The notes under the pieces are model-generated. The model saw only the letters and a list, made by a program, of their open reading frames with translations, ran no database searches and was not told the DNA's origin. From the NCBI GenBank assembly GCA_045577925.1, contig JAZNJH010000022.1:1-64000 (forward strand): 64,000 bases of DNA. Direction: 5' to 3'. The DNA is from UBA4717 sp045577925. Lineage in GTDB: Bacteria; Bacillota; Clostridia; Oscillospirales; CAG-272. Position numbers and translations under genes: made by a program. Below are positions 52,921 to 63,102 of this stretch, in pieces; position 1 is the first letter of the stretch, and every line of letters begins with the position of its first letter.

Positions 52921-54402
52921 CTACAAGGCTTTGTCAGCCGTTCTCGAGTAAAGTGTTGCAAGCTCTGCTATTTTTTCTGCAAGCTTATCATTAAAATCAG
53001 ACGTTTTTGCTCTCCAGAGCCAGTTATTGCCAAGCACTGACGGCGTGTTCATTCTGCCAACATCTCCAAGTCCGATATAGTCCTGAAACGGAATAACAAC
53101 GTTGTCTGCACAGCTCGCATAAAGTGCACGTACAGCGGCAAAGCATACGTCATCCATTGAGTCGATTCCAAGATAATCGCGTATATATCGCTTTGTTTTT
53201 ATATCGCAGTTAAGGTAAAACGACATGAACGTTTCGTTGTCGTGAGTACCCGTATAAGCAAAGCAGTTTTTCTTATAGTTATGAGGTAGATATTCGGAAT
53301 CGGTATCTCCTCCAAATCCAAACTCGAGTATTTTCATACCCGGATAGTTGCATTTTTTAAGAAGCTCGCGCACCGGCTCGTCAATAAATCCCAGGTCCTC
53401 AGCTATTATTTTGATAGATCCAAGACTGTTTTTAACAGATTCGAAAAATTCAATTCCAGGGCCCTCTTTCCACTCTCCGCATTTAGCATCAGGAGCGTCT
53501 GCTTTTATGGTGTAATAAGACGAGAAGCCGCGGAAGTGGTCTATGCGCACATAGTCGTAAAGCTTTGCTGTCATGGCAAGGCGGCGCTTCCACCACGCAT
53601 ATTCATCCATTCGCATGACCTCCCAGTCATATATGGGGTTCCCCCATTTCTGACCGTCCGCGTTAAACGCATCGGGAGGGCATCCTGCAACAAGCTTGGG
53701 TGATAAATCGGAATCGACCATAAAAAGCCCGGGATTTTCCCAAACGTCTGCGCTGTCTGCCGCAACGTATATCGGTATATCTCCGATTATTGATACACCG
53801 TTTGAGTTTGCATACTTTCTTAGCGCATCCCACTGTTTGAAGAAGTAGTACTGTACTATTTTCCAGAAGCTTATCTCGTCTTTATATGAGCGCTCCACCC
53901 ATTCAAGTGCCGCTCTGTCTTTCTGCTTATAGTCACGCTCCCAATCGCTGACCCCTCTGCCCTGTGCAAGTCCCTTTAAGGTCATAAACATAGCAAAGCT
54001 GTCAAGCCATAGTGCATTTTTCACGCAAAATTCCTCAAAATCGGAGTTTTGGGTATCAAATTCTGAAAGGGCCTCACGCAAGAATTTGTATCTTTCTTCA
54101 TAAAGTCTGCCGTAATCAACGTTATCATCACTGACTTTTGCGCTCTCAAGAAAATCTTTGTCAATAAGGCCGTCTTCATATAACGCCACAGGGTCAATAA
54201 AGTATGGATTGCCCGCAAAGCTTGAAAATGACTGATACGGTGAGTCTCCAAATCCTGTTACTCCAAGCGGAAGTATCTGCCAGAGGTTCTGTCCGCTTTT
54301 TTTCAGAAAGTCTACAAAATTGTATGCTTCCCGCCCGAAATTTCCGATACCGAACTCTCCCGGTAGCGATGATATATGAAGAAGTGTGCCGCATTTTCTC
54401 AT
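52921..54402 (-). CDS. malQ: 4-alpha-glucanotransferase
   Basis: 493 residues, GH77. It begins with the usual RKCGTLLHISSLPGEFGIGNFG and has the catalytic Asp region YDYVRIDHFRGFSSYY, the acid/base Glu in IIAEDLGF, and THDNET. It transfers maltodextrin segments, working with glgP. Start 54402 is chosen for family fit; AAAGGA lies about 12 nt upstream and directly abuts the ATG at 54414, which is an alternative. Confidence 0.94.
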   Translation of the reverse strand: MRKCGTLLHISSLPGEFGIGNFGREAYNFVDFLKKSGQNLWQILPLGVTGFGDSPYQSFSSFAGNPYFIDPVALYEDGLIDKDFLESAKVSDDNVDYGRLYEERYKFLREALSEFDTQNSDFEEFCVKNALWLDSFAMFMTLKGLAQGRGVSDWERDYKQKDRAALEWVERSYKDEISFWKIVQYYFFKQWDALRKYANSNGVSIIGDIPIYVAADSADVWENPGLFMVDSDLSPKLVAGCPPDAFNADGQKWGNPIYDWEVMRMDEYAWWKRRLAMTAKLYDYVRIDHFRGFSSYYTIKADAPDAKCGEWKEGPGIEFFESVKNSLGSIKIIAEDLGFIDEPVRELLKKCNYPGMKILEFGFGGDTDSEYLPHNYKKNCFAYTGTHDNETFMSFYLNCDIKTKRYIRDYLGIDSMDDVCFAAVRALYASCADNVVIPFQDYIGLGDVGRMNTPSVLGNNWLWRAKTSDFNDKLAEKIAELATLYSRTADKAL

Positions 54403-54470
54403 TTTTATGACCATTCCTTTCTCATAATGCGTAGGTTTTCCTACAGTCACGTTGTCTTTTGTTTATTAAA

Positions 54471-55568
54471 CTATATCCGCTTTGTTGTTTCAGCGTCAAA
54501 AAAGTGTGCTTTATTTAAATCGAAGGCAACATCAAGAGTTCTTGAAGCTTCTACGTTCATCCTTGAAGGTACACGCGCTATCATTCTCTCGCCTGCAAAA
54601 TCAAAATAAACGTAAAGTTCAGCACCCATCATCTCTGCAAGCTCAATATTCGCTTTGACTTTGAGTGTGTTTTCAAGACCCATATAAAACTCTTCCGCAT
54701 GAATATCCTCAGGACGTATGCCGACAAGCACCGTTTTCCCTGCATATTCATAAAGGGCTTTGTTTTTAGAGGTTATCTCAAACGTGCTCTTGCCAGCCTT
54801 CAGGATTATTTTATTCTGTGTGCTCTCCACTTGTGCCTTAAAGATGTTCATTCGCGGCGAGCCTATAAAACCTGCCACAAAGGTGTTTGCCGGATAGTGA
54901 TAGAGGTTTTTAGGTGTGTCATACTGTTGTATTACGCCATCCTTCATAACTACTATGCGGTCTGCCATCGTCATGGCCTCTACCTGATCGTGAGTAACGT
55001 AAACAAAGGTTACTCCAAGCGTTTTATGAAGCCTTGATATTGACGTTCGCATTTCCCCTCTGAGCTTTGCGTCAAGATTTGAGAGGGGCTCATCAAGCAA
55101 AAATACCTGAGGAGAGCGCACCATAGCTCTTCCGAGCGCCACACGCTGTCTTTGACCGCCCGAAAGCGCTCTCGGCTTACGCTCAAGATACTTTTCTATA
55201 TCAAGCATCTTTGCCGCTTCTCTGACCTTTTTGTCTATTTCTTCCTTTGGTACCTTTCTCAGTTTAAGCCCAAAGGCGAGATTATCATAAACGCTCATAT
55301 GAGGATATAGCGCATAGCTCTGAAAGACCATTGCAATATCACGGTCCTTGGGAGCTATATCGTTTACTCTTCTGTCGCCTATATAAAGATCGCCCGACGT
55401 TACCGATTCAAGACCTGCTATCATGCGGAGAGTCGTTGATTTTCCGCAGCCTGATGGTCCTACGAGTATAACGAATTCACGGTCTTTTATTTCAAGATCA
55501 AGCCCGTCTATTACGGTAACGTTTCCGGGAAACGTTTTATTAACTTTTGATAGTCTGATACCTGCCAA
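54471..55568 (-). CDS. Sugar ABC importer ATPase (MsmK/MalK type)
   Basis: 365 residues. Walker A GPSGCGKST (about 37-45), signature LSGGQRQRVALGRA, Walker B VFLLDEPLSNLDAKLR, and a C-terminal regulatory OB-type domain (about 240-365) typical of carbohydrate importers. Starts at TTG 55568, with GGGAGG about 9 nt upstream; no nearer ATG fits. Energises the two permeases encoded upstream. Confidence 0.95.
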   Translation of the reverse strand: MAGIRLSKVNKTFPGNVTVIDGLDLEIKDREFVILVGPSGCGKSTTLRMIAGLESVTSGDLYIGDRRVNDIAPKDRDIAMVFQSYALYPHMSVYDNLAFGLKLRKVPKEEIDKKVREAAKMLDIEKYLERKPRALSGGQRQRVALGRAMVRSPQVFLLDEPLSNLDAKLRGEMRTSISRLHKTLGVTFVYVTHDQVEAMTMADRIVVMKDGVIQQYDTPKNLYHYPANTFVAGFIGSPRMNIFKAQVESTQNKIILKAGKSTFEITSKNKALYEYAGKTVLVGIRPEDIHAEEFYMGLENTLKVKANIELAEMMGAELYVYFDFAGERMIARVPSRMNVEASRTLDVAFDLNKAHFFDAETTKRI

Positions 55569-55590
55569 TCTATTTTCCTCCCTTCAAGCC

Positions 55591-56427
55591 TTAGCCTTTA
55601 ACGGCGCCTGCAACAACGCCTTTTATAATATATTTCTGGCATGTGAGATAGAAAATAACCACGGGTATAATAGAAAGCACAAGCATCGCCATAAGTGCTC
55701 CCATGTCGCGCGAGCCGTAACCGCCCTGCAGATACTGAACCGCGATAGGTATCGTTTTATACTTATTTCCTATAACGAGATATGGCAAAAGGTAATCGTT
55801 CCATATCCACATAGAGTTTAGTATTGCAACGGTTATGGCTATCGGCTTCATCATGGGAAAGACGACTCTGAAATACATCTGCACGGGAGTGGCGCCGTCT
55901 ATCATAGCCGCCTCCTCAACCTCTCTTGGTATTCCCGATACAAACCCCGTGAATAAAAAAACCGAAAGTCCTGCTCCGAAACCGAGATAAATAAATATTA
56001 TACCGATCGGATTATCAAGCCTCATTGCGTTTGCTATCTTCGACATTGAAAACATTACCATCTGAAACGGTACTATCATGCTGAAGACAAACGCAAAATA
56101 AAGAGTTCTTGTAAATGCGTTTTTCACGCGCGAAATATACCATGCACTCATGCTTGTAAAAAACACTATCACCGCAACTGATGATACTGTAATAAACAGC
56201 GAATACAGAAATGCGGATAAAAATCCCGTTTTGCGAAGCCCGCTTATATAATTTGTAAGTCCGACAAAGGTTGTTGCATCAGGCAGGCTGAAAGGCGAGT
56301 CTGTAATATAAAACTGACCTTTAAAGGAGTTCATAAGAACAATAAACACAGGTGCTATAAATATAACTGCAAAAAGTGTCAGAATTATATAAAATATTAT
56401 ATCTATTCTTTTTGTTCTTTTTTCCAT
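55591..56427 (-). CDS. Maltodextrin-type ABC permease (MalG-like)
   Basis: 278 residues, six membrane helices, with the EAA coupling loop EVEEAAMIDGATPVQMYFRVVFPMM. Inner-membrane half of the sugar channel. It lies 22 nt before the ATPase and 13 nt after its partner. Confidence 0.93.
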   Translation of the reverse strand: MEKRTKRIDIIFYIILTLFAVIFIAPVFIVLMNSFKGQFYITDSPFSLPDATTFVGLTNYISGLRKTGFLSAFLYSLFITVSSVAVIVFFTSMSAWYISRVKNAFTRTLYFAFVFSMIVPFQMVMFSMSKIANAMRLDNPIGIIFIYLGFGAGLSVFLFTGFVSGIPREVEEAAMIDGATPVQMYFRVVFPMMKPIAITVAILNSMWIWNDYLLPYLVIGNKYKTIPIAVQYLQGGYGSRDMGALMAMLVLSIIPVVIFYLTCQKYIIKGVVAGAVKG

Positions 56428-56440
56428 TATTTAATTTTCC

Positions 56441-57286
56441 TTACAAGTCCTCACGTGCTCGGGTCAGATACTGTTGAACAAGAGCAATCAGCGCAACTAT
56501 TATAAAGAATATAACTGCTTTAGCCTGTCCAACTCCCTCGTATCCGACTCTGTTATAGAAGGTTTTGTAAATATCAAGTGCGAGCATTGCCGTTTCTTTT
56601 CCGGGTGCTCCGCCTGTCAGCGCTAAGTTCTGGTCGAATAGCTTAAAGCTGTTCGTAAGCGTTAGAAAGGTGCATATGGTAACAGACGAGGAAACCGTCG
56701 GAAGTATGATATAACGAAGCTTCTGAAAATAGGTTGCACCGTCAATATCTGCCGCCTCAAGCATGTCCCCCGGCACGTTTTGTATACCGGCTATATATAT
56801 TATCATCATATAGCCTATCTGCTGCCAGCAGGTCAGTATAACGAGTCCCCAAAAGCCGTATCTTGCCGCATAGGTTATATCTACGCCGAAGTATCCAAGG
56901 ACACCGTTTATAATTATCTGCCATATATAACCAAGTACTATACCGCCTATGAGATTCGGCATAAAAAAGCCTGTTCTGAAAGCATTGGTTCCCTTCATGG
57001 GGCGGGTGAGTATAAGTGCAAGCAAAAACGCAAGAACGTTAACGGCTATAACGGATACCACTGTAAACTTAACCGTAAACCACAGTGCATTTAAAAAATC
57101 AGTACTTGAGCTAAACACTTTGATATAGTTTTCAAGTCCTACGAATCTGGCATTCGAAACTGTTGTGAATTCGCAGAAAGAAAGATACATGCCTATAACG
57201 AACGGCGCTACGAATGAAACGAAAAATGCGATAAGAGTTGGCAGCAGAAATATCGGGAAATATTTTCCCACATATTTTTTAATCAT
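56441..57286 (-). CDS. Maltodextrin-type ABC permease (MalF-like)
   Basis: 281 residues with six membrane helices and EAA loop DMLEAADIDGATYFQKLRYIILP. It lacks the large periplasmic loop of enteric MalF, as is usual in Firmicutes. Follows the binding-protein gene by 17 nt. Confidence 0.93.
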   Translation of the reverse strand: MIKKYVGKYFPIFLLPTLIAFFVSFVAPFVIGMYLSFCEFTTVSNARFVGLENYIKVFSSSTDFLNALWFTVKFTVVSVIAVNVLAFLLALILTRPMKGTNAFRTGFFMPNLIGGIVLGYIWQIIINGVLGYFGVDITYAARYGFWGLVILTCWQQIGYMMIIYIAGIQNVPGDMLEAADIDGATYFQKLRYIILPTVSSSVTICTFLTLTNSFKLFDQNLALTGGAPGKETAMLALDIYKTFYNRVGYEGVGQAKAVIFFIIVALIALVQQYLTRAREDL

Positions 57287-57303
57287 TTAAAAACTGCTTC
57301 CTT

Positions 57304-58632
57304 TCAGCTCTCACTTTCACTCTTCCAGTCGCGTACAACGCTGTCTTTCACCTCATTCCACGGCTTTGTTCCCTGTGCGAATGAGAGTAGATTTGCTCCG
57401 AAGTTATCCTTAAACGTCTGACTCGGGAAGAGGGTGAAATTCCAGTCTACACTTTCTTTATCTTCCCTCGACATCCAGTTAACCACCTCGCGTGCAAGCG
57501 GATCGTCGGGGACTTCATCTGTATCAAATGAAGAAAAAGGTGTAATGAAGTCAAGCTCATTTGTTACATACTCTTTTCCTGTTTCGCTTGTAAAGAGCCA
57601 AAATAGAAAATCCTCTGCAAGCTTCTGTTTTTCCTCGCTCAGCGTTTTATTTATTGCAAGATAGTTTTCCGTTCCGATGCAGAGTCCCTGAGATTCTTCG
57701 CCGGGAATACCGAGGTATATGGGCATGAATTTAATATCCTCATCTTCAACCGTGTTTCCCTCAATTCCGTCTATCTGACTCCATGCCCAGTTTCCGTTTT
57801 GCACCATTGCGCATCTTCCGAGCGCAAATTCTGCCATTGAATCTGAGACCTGTTTGCTTCCGAGAAGCTTTTTATCCACTACCGAATTGTTTATATATAA
57901 TTCAAAGATGTCTCTGAAGCCGTCTGCATACATAAATTCTATTTCTTTTGTCTGATCTGACGTGAGATCAATATCATTATTCTTAAATTCGTAGTATACT
58001 GCAACGTTGGCAAGGTGAGTTGTCCATCTCCAGTCCTCCCCCGGCTTGAGTGAAGTTGATGCGAATACTCCGTCAATGCCAAGCTCGTCCTTGAGCCTTG
58101 TCATATCACCCACAACCTGAGATAATATCTCAAATGAATTTATATCGTCAACGCTCTCTACGTCAACCTGCTTGTTTTCGCTTGTAAAATACGCCTGCAT
58201 TATACGGTCGTTGTATATAATACCGTATCCCTCAACAACGTAAGGAATACCGTATACTCCGTCGCCGTCTGTGATAGCCATGTTCTTGTCGTTTAACAAG
58301 CCGTAAATCCTGCTGTCTTTTAAATCTGCGCAATAATCCTTCCATGAAGCATACCCGCGCGGTCCGTTTATCTGAAATATAGCCGGCGCATCTGCCTTGG
58401 CAATCTCTGATTTGAGCGTCTGCTCATAGGTATTTGAAGCGGCGGTTACAACGTTAAGCTTAACTCCCGTTTCATTAAAATAATCGCGTGCTATTCTTTC
58501 ATAAACCTCTGCCACCTCAGGCTTGAAGTTTAGATAATATACGCTCTTTTCGCTCTTTTTTGCACCGCACGACACAAGTGTCGGAATAAGCAATAAGAGG
58601 CATAACATAAATGCCGTAATTTTTCTTTTCAT
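57304..58632 (-). CDS. Sugar-binding lipoprotein of the ABC importer
   Basis: 442 residues. Signal peptide with lipobox LVSC (Cys22), after KITAFMLCLLLLIPT. Family 1 extracellular solute-binding fold with repeated acidic patches. With malQ and glgP downstream the ligand is likely maltodextrin, but the sequence alone cannot tell. AAAGGAC precedes the ATG; own promoter. Confidence 0.92.
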   Translation of the reverse strand: MKRKITAFMLCLLLLIPTLVSCGAKKSEKSVYYLNFKPEVAEVYERIARDYFNETGVKLNVVTAASNTYEQTLKSEIAKADAPAIFQINGPRGYASWKDYCADLKDSRIYGLLNDKNMAITDGDGVYGIPYVVEGYGIIYNDRIMQAYFTSENKQVDVESVDDINSFEILSQVVGDMTRLKDELGIDGVFASTSLKPGEDWRWTTHLANVAVYYEFKNNDIDLTSDQTKEIEFMYADGFRDIFELYINNSVVDKKLLGSKQVSDSMAEFALGRCAMVQNGNWAWSQIDGIEGNTVEDEDIKFMPIYLGIPGEESQGLCIGTENYLAINKTLSEEKQKLAEDFLFWLFTSETGKEYVTNELDFITPFSSFDTDEVPDDPLAREVVNWMSREDKESVDWNFTLFPSQTFKDNFGANLLSFAQGTKPWNEVKDSVVRDWKSESES

Positions 58633-58680
58633 TACATCTCTGTCCTTTCAACATTTTAATGTAACAATAGTTTGGCATTT

Positions 58681-58709
58681 ATTATCTTTGTTTATACAAT
58701 AAGGTTCAA
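58681..58709 (-). promoter_or_regulatory. Promoter of the maltodextrin operon
   Basis: Minus strand: TTGAAC (58704-58709), 17-nt spacer, GATAAT (58681-58686). No cre site was recognised. Confidence 0.5.
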
Positions 58710-58743
58710 AAAAGTCCTGCAGTTTGTAAGCAGGACTTTTTCT
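58710..58743 (-). terminator. Terminator of the tig-clpP-clpX group
   Basis: AAAAGTCCTGC / GCAGGACTTTT stem with a 9-nt loop and T-run, directly after clpX. Confidence 0.8.
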
Positions 58744-58744
58744 T

Positions 58745-60004
58745 TTATAAATATTTTATAGCGGCTTTACCCTTTACGTAATCTTCGCTTATAATCACTC
58801 GATTAACTCCGTCCTTTGACGGTACTTCAAACATTACGTTTCCTAAGAATTCCTCCATAATAGAACGAAGTCCGCGTGCGCCCGTATTTCGCTCAATTGC
58901 AAGATGTGCTATGTGACAAAGTGCACCCTCTTCAAATTCAAGCTCAATATTATCCATCATAAACAGCTTTGCATACTGCTTGATAAGCGAGTTTTTCGGC
59001 TCTGTGAGTACTCTCATCAGCGCTTTTTCATCAAGATTATCAAGAGATACTATAACGGGAAGTCTGCCTACAAGCTCGGGGATAAGTCCGTACTTTACGA
59101 TATCATGAGGAATAACATCTTTATATATTCCCTCGCTTAACTTTTCTTCCTTTTTCTTTATCTCTCCGAAAAATCCTGCCGTCTGAGAGCCGCGTCTGCG
59201 CTCAATGATCTCATCAATCTTATCAAAAGCTCCGCCGCATATAAACAGTATATTTGATGTGTCTATCTGGATAAACTCCTGATTGGGATGCTTTCTGCCG
59301 CCCTGCGGCGGTACATTTGACACCGTTCCCTCAAGAATCTTGAGAAGCGCCTGCTGTACGCCCTCGCCGGAGACGTCACGCGTTATCGAACGGTTCTCGC
59401 TTCTTCTGGATATTTTATCCACTTCATCAATGTAGATAATCCCCATTTCAGCGCGCTCAATATCGTAATCCGCAGCCTATATAAGACTCAGAAGTATGTT
59501 TTCAACGTCTTCACCAACATAGCCGGCTTCTGTCAGGGTTGTTGCATCTGCTATTGCAAATGGCACTTTAAGCGTTTTTGCAAGAGTCTGCGCAAGAAAC
59601 GTTTTGCCAACACCGGTAGGTCCGAGCAGCAGAACGTTACTCTTCTGTATTTCTACTCCGTCTTCCTCATCATTCTTCTTTGAATGCTTTTTACCGGACT
59701 GCAGTATTCTCTTATAGTGATTGTAAACAGCAACAGACAATGCTCTCTTCGCATCATCCTGCCCGATTACATACTCGTCAAGAGATGCTTTTATCTCGCG
59801 TGGCTTGGGAAGCTCGTCAAAGGAAAATGCCTTTGAGTTACCCCTATAATCCTCCTGCTCGCTTATAAGGTCGTAGCAGGCATCAACACATCTGTCGCAT
59901 ATACATGCGCCCGATGCTGCAGGGATAATAAAATTTACTTCTTTGTCCGATCTGCCGCAAAACGAGCATCTTACCGAGGTATTGTTATCGTTGTTATTTG
60001 ACAT
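58745..60004 (-). pseudogene. clpX: ATP-dependent protease ATPase ClpX, interrupted by an in-frame amber codon
   Basis: Read through, this is a 419-residue ClpX of normal length: zinc-binding domain with CSFCGRS and CDRC (residues 1-50), Walker A GPTGVGKTF, then GYVGEDVENILLSLI, then TAG (59477-59479), then AADYDIERAEMGIIYIDEVDK with Walker B, sensor motifs and the C-terminal small domain. Family members have Gln (CAG) at this place, so one C-to-T change explains it. Both sides stay in the same frame and look conserved. The stop separates Walker A from Walker B, so neither part alone could work. Causes: sequencing/assembly error, a real mutation, or amber suppression. Confidence 0.88.
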
Positions 60005-60023
60005 TTGATGTGTCCTTTAAGCT

Positions 60024-60617
60024 TTATTTGAGAGAGTCTCTGTTCTTCGCAACCTTATCAACGATACCGTATTCAAGCGCCGCTTCGGCTGTGAGCCAAT
60101 TATCACGGTCGGTATCCTTTGCAATTACGTCAACAGGCTTGCCGGTGTTTTCGGCAAGTATCTTATTGAGTCTGTCGCGTGTGCGCTTGATATGGTCGGC
60201 AGCGATAAGCATATCAGATGCCTGACCCTGCGCGCCGCCAAGTGGCTGATGTATCATTATTTCGCTGTTGGGAAGAGCGATTCTCTTGCCCTTTGCTCCG
60301 CTTGAGAGCAAAAAGGCTCCCATGCTTGCAGCCATTCCGATACAGATAGTGGATACGTCGCACTTTATATAGTTCATGGTATCATAGATAGCCAGGCCGT
60401 CGGATACAGAGCCGCCGGGGCTGTCTATATAAAGGTATATATCCTTATCAGGATCCTGCGACTCGAGATAGAGCATCTGTGCAACAACAAGAGATGCAGT
60501 TACGTGATTGACTTCATTTGCAAGAAAAATTATTCTGTCGTTAAGAAGTCTTGAATAAATATCGTATGAACGCTCGCCGTGCGCGGTCTGTTCAACGACT
60601 ATCGGTACATATGACAT
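60024..60617 (-). CDS. clpP: ATP-dependent Clp protease proteolytic subunit
   Basis: 197 residues. Catalytic Ser in GMAASMGAF, His in MIHQPLGG, Asp in the DTDRDNW region; SYDIYSRLLNDRIIFL opening. Forms the 14-mer chamber that degrades proteins fed by ClpX or ClpC. ATG 60617 is chosen for AAAGGTGG 8 nt upstream; the ATG at 60635 lies before that site. Between tig and clpX as usual. Confidence 0.96.
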   Translation of the reverse strand: MSYVPIVVEQTAHGERSYDIYSRLLNDRIIFLANEVNHVTASLVVAQMLYLESQDPDKDIYLYIDSPGGSVSDGLAIYDTMNYIKCDVSTICIGMAASMGAFLLSSGAKGKRIALPNSEIMIHQPLGGAQGQASDMLIAADHIKRTRDRLNKILAENTGKPVDVIAKDTDRDNWLTAEAALEYGIVDKVAKNRDSLK

Positions 60618-60653
60618 ATTGTTACCACCTTTCATATATTAAAGCGGCACAAC

Positions 60654-62168
60654 TCAGGCTTTTTCGCCCTCATCTTTCTTTGTTGCCGCCTTTTTTGCGG
60701 TTGTTGTTTTCTTCGCAGCAGGCTTCTTTTCTGCGGGTTCAGACTTCTTTGCAGTTGTCTTCTTTTCTGCCGCAGGTGCTTCTGCCTTCTTTGCAGTCGT
60801 TGTCTTTTTAGCAGCTGTTTTCTTTTCTGTGGCAGGCTTATCTTCTCCAGTTTCTGCCTTCTTAGTTGTTGTCTTCTTAGCTGCAGCCTTCTTTGCTGTT
60901 ATCTTTGCATTTGCCTTTACAAGATCAAACGCCTTCTTAACCTTTATATCAGCCGCAATACCCTTTTCGTCAACAAGCTCTTTAACCTTTTCAACTTCCA
61001 TATTGTATGCTTTTGCAATACGGTCGTATTCTTCTGCTATCTCTTCAGCAGTTGCTTCGAGCTTTTCAACTTCTGCGATCTTTTCAAGAGCAAGACGTGT
61101 CTTTACCTGGCGCTCTGCCTGAGGCTTGAACTGTGCTCTCATAGAATCGAGTGTCATGCCTGTATACTTGAAGTAAGTATTAAGATCAAGGCCCTGCATT
61201 CTGAGGCGATTGTCGTAATCTCTGAGCATGTTTTCTGCTTCTGCAGCAAACATAGGCTCGGGAATATCACCCTCAAGCTTTTCAATAAGAGCCGCTACGA
61301 TCTCCTCGTCAACGTCTGCATCAGCTTCTTTTTCACGTCTGTCTGTGATTCTTGCCTTGATGTCTGCTTTATATTCATCAAGAGTATCAAAACCGTTATC
61401 CTTGGCAAATTCATCGTCTACCTCAGGCATTTCGTTAAACTTGATGCCGTGAAGCTTTATCTTGAATACTGCCGCCTTACCCGCAAGCTCGTTTGCATGG
61501 TATTCTGTGGGGAACGTTACGTTGATATCAAACTCGTCACCGATATTCTTACCGATGATCTGGTCTTCAAATCCGGGAATGAAGCTGCCCGAACCAATCA
61601 CGAGAGACTGGTGTTCAGCCTTGCCACCGTCAAAAGGTACTCCGTCAACAGAGCCTTCATAGTCAATATCAACAGTATCGCCGGACTGTACTGCACGGTC
61701 TGTAATATCGATAAGGCGTGAAGCCTGCATTCTCTTCTGTTCAATTTCAGCGTTTATATCGTCGTCATTTACAGAAACGGGCTTCTTTGTTGCTTCAATG
61801 CCCTTATAGTCCTTAACTTCAACTTCAGGCTTTGTGTATACTCTTGCCTTGAATATAACGCCGTTATCGTCGATAGATACGATGTCAAACTCAGGCATGG
61901 ATACAAATTCGAGTCCGCAGTCCTTTATAGCTGCTTCGTATGCGTCGGGTAGAATCTCGTTCACTGCATCTTCATAGAACACGCCCTTACCGTACATCTT
62001 TTCGATGATAGATCTGGGAGCCTTGCCCTTACGGAAGCCGGGAACGTTGATCTGAGCTGCCTTTTTCTTGAACACCTTGGCAACTGCTTCTTCAAAAGTT
62101 TCCTTATCCGCCGAAAACTCAAATTCCACTACATTTTTTTCAGGATTTGTAAGATTTTTTAAACTCAT
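60654..62168 (-). CDS. tig: Trigger factor with histone-like C-terminal tail
   Basis: 504 residues, about 70-80 longer than usual. Ribosome-binding N-domain (VPGFRKGKAPRSIIEKMYG), FKBP-type isomerase domain (about 150-245) and helical chaperone arms are standard. From about residue 420 it continues with Lys/Ala/Thr repeats (AAKKTTTKKAE, AAKKTTTAKKAEAPA, KKPAAKKTTTAKKA), like histone H1-type tails. The tail is in frame and uses similar codons. It may bind nucleic acid or ribosomal RNA; inferred. First of tig-clpP-clpX. Confidence 0.93.
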   Translation of the reverse strand: MSLKNLTNPEKNVVEFEFSADKETFEEAVAKVFKKKAAQINVPGFRKGKAPRSIIEKMYGKGVFYEDAVNEILPDAYEAAIKDCGLEFVSMPEFDIVSIDDNGVIFKARVYTKPEVEVKDYKGIEATKKPVSVNDDDINAEIEQKRMQASRLIDITDRAVQSGDTVDIDYEGSVDGVPFDGGKAEHQSLVIGSGSFIPGFEDQIIGKNIGDEFDINVTFPTEYHANELAGKAAVFKIKLHGIKFNEMPEVDDEFAKDNGFDTLDEYKADIKARITDRREKEADADVDEEIVAALIEKLEGDIPEPMFAAEAENMLRDYDNRLRMQGLDLNTYFKYTGMTLDSMRAQFKPQAERQVKTRLALEKIAEVEKLEATAEEIAEEYDRIAKAYNMEVEKVKELVDEKGIAADIKVKKAFDLVKANAKITAKKAAAKKTTTKKAETGEDKPATEKKTAAKKTTTAKKAEAPAAEKKTTAKKSEPAEKKPAAKKTTTAKKAATKKDEGEKA

Positions 62169-62364
62169 GCTGTTATTCCTCCACTTCGGATAAGGTGTTT
62201 TTTACACAATTATCCATAATATAACATTATAGAATAGATTTTACCGAAAAATCACACTAAAGTCAAGTGTTTTAACGGATTTTTCTTCATTTTCTGCCTT
62301 TATGATAAATTTAAGGTGTTTTTTTAAATTCTTTAGGGCATTTTTACGATATACTGTCCAAAAA

Positions 62365-63087
62365 TCAAGGATTTATCCTTAAAGGTGTAAACTCAAGATA
62401 ATCTGCCGAGGTTATATAGAAGTCCACACCCTCAAACTCAAACTTGGGCGGTAGATCGTATGAAGCATGGATATGACCAAAATAGCATCTTTTCACACCA
62501 TGTTCTTTTAAAACGTCAATTATCGGCCTGCACACAAATTCTCCCATAGCAGGTGGGAAATGCAAAAACGCGAGTATTTCAGAATCAGGATCTTGTTCTT
62601 TCAGCTTTTCTGCTTCATCAAGGCTGAGCTTTAGTCTTATTACTTCCCTTGCAACTATCTTGTCGAAGTCTGCCGAGTCGGGAGCATTTTTGTTGTTTTC
62701 GTCAACATACCATCCGCGCGACCCTGCTATTATAAAGCCGTTATCAAGATACGCGTTGTTATAAAGAAAGCGTACCGAGTCTATCCCGAGCTCACTCATC
62801 AGCGCATCAAGCTTCTTTTTTGATGTCCACCAATAATCGTGATTGCCCTTACCTATTATCTTTTTGCCGTTAAGCTTATGGATAAATATAAAATCTTCAG
62901 ATGCACCCGTGTGCGACATTGCCCAGGATATATCCCCTGCAATAACAACCGTATCGTCAGGCTCTACAACCGCGTTCCAGTTGCGCATAAGTCTTTCGGT
63001 ATAGTTGTGCCATCTGCGTCCGAATATGTCCATAGGCTTGTTATCGCTGAGTGACAGATGGGTATCTGACAGTACGTATAAAGCCAT
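62365..63087 (-). CDS. Metallophosphoesterase
   Basis: 240 residues of the calcineurin-like family: DTHLS, GDISW, GNHDYWW and FGHIHAS supply the metal ligands in the standard order. A widespread Firmicute protein of unknown substrate. It lies 15 nt downstream of thrC on the same strand and may be cotranscribed. Confidence 0.88.
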   Translation of the reverse strand: MALYVLSDTHLSLSDNKPMDIFGRRWHNYTERLMRNWNAVVEPDDTVVIAGDISWAMSHTGASEDFIFIHKLNGKKIIGKGNHDYWWTSKKKLDALMSELGIDSVRFLYNNAYLDNGFIIAGSRGWYVDENNKNAPDSADFDKIVAREVIRLKLSLDEAEKLKEQDPDSEILAFLHFPPAMGEFVCRPIIDVLKEHGVKRCYFGHIHASYDLPPKFEFEGVDFYITSADYLEFTPLRINP

Positions 63088-63102
63088 ACTTTTCTCCGTT
63101 TT

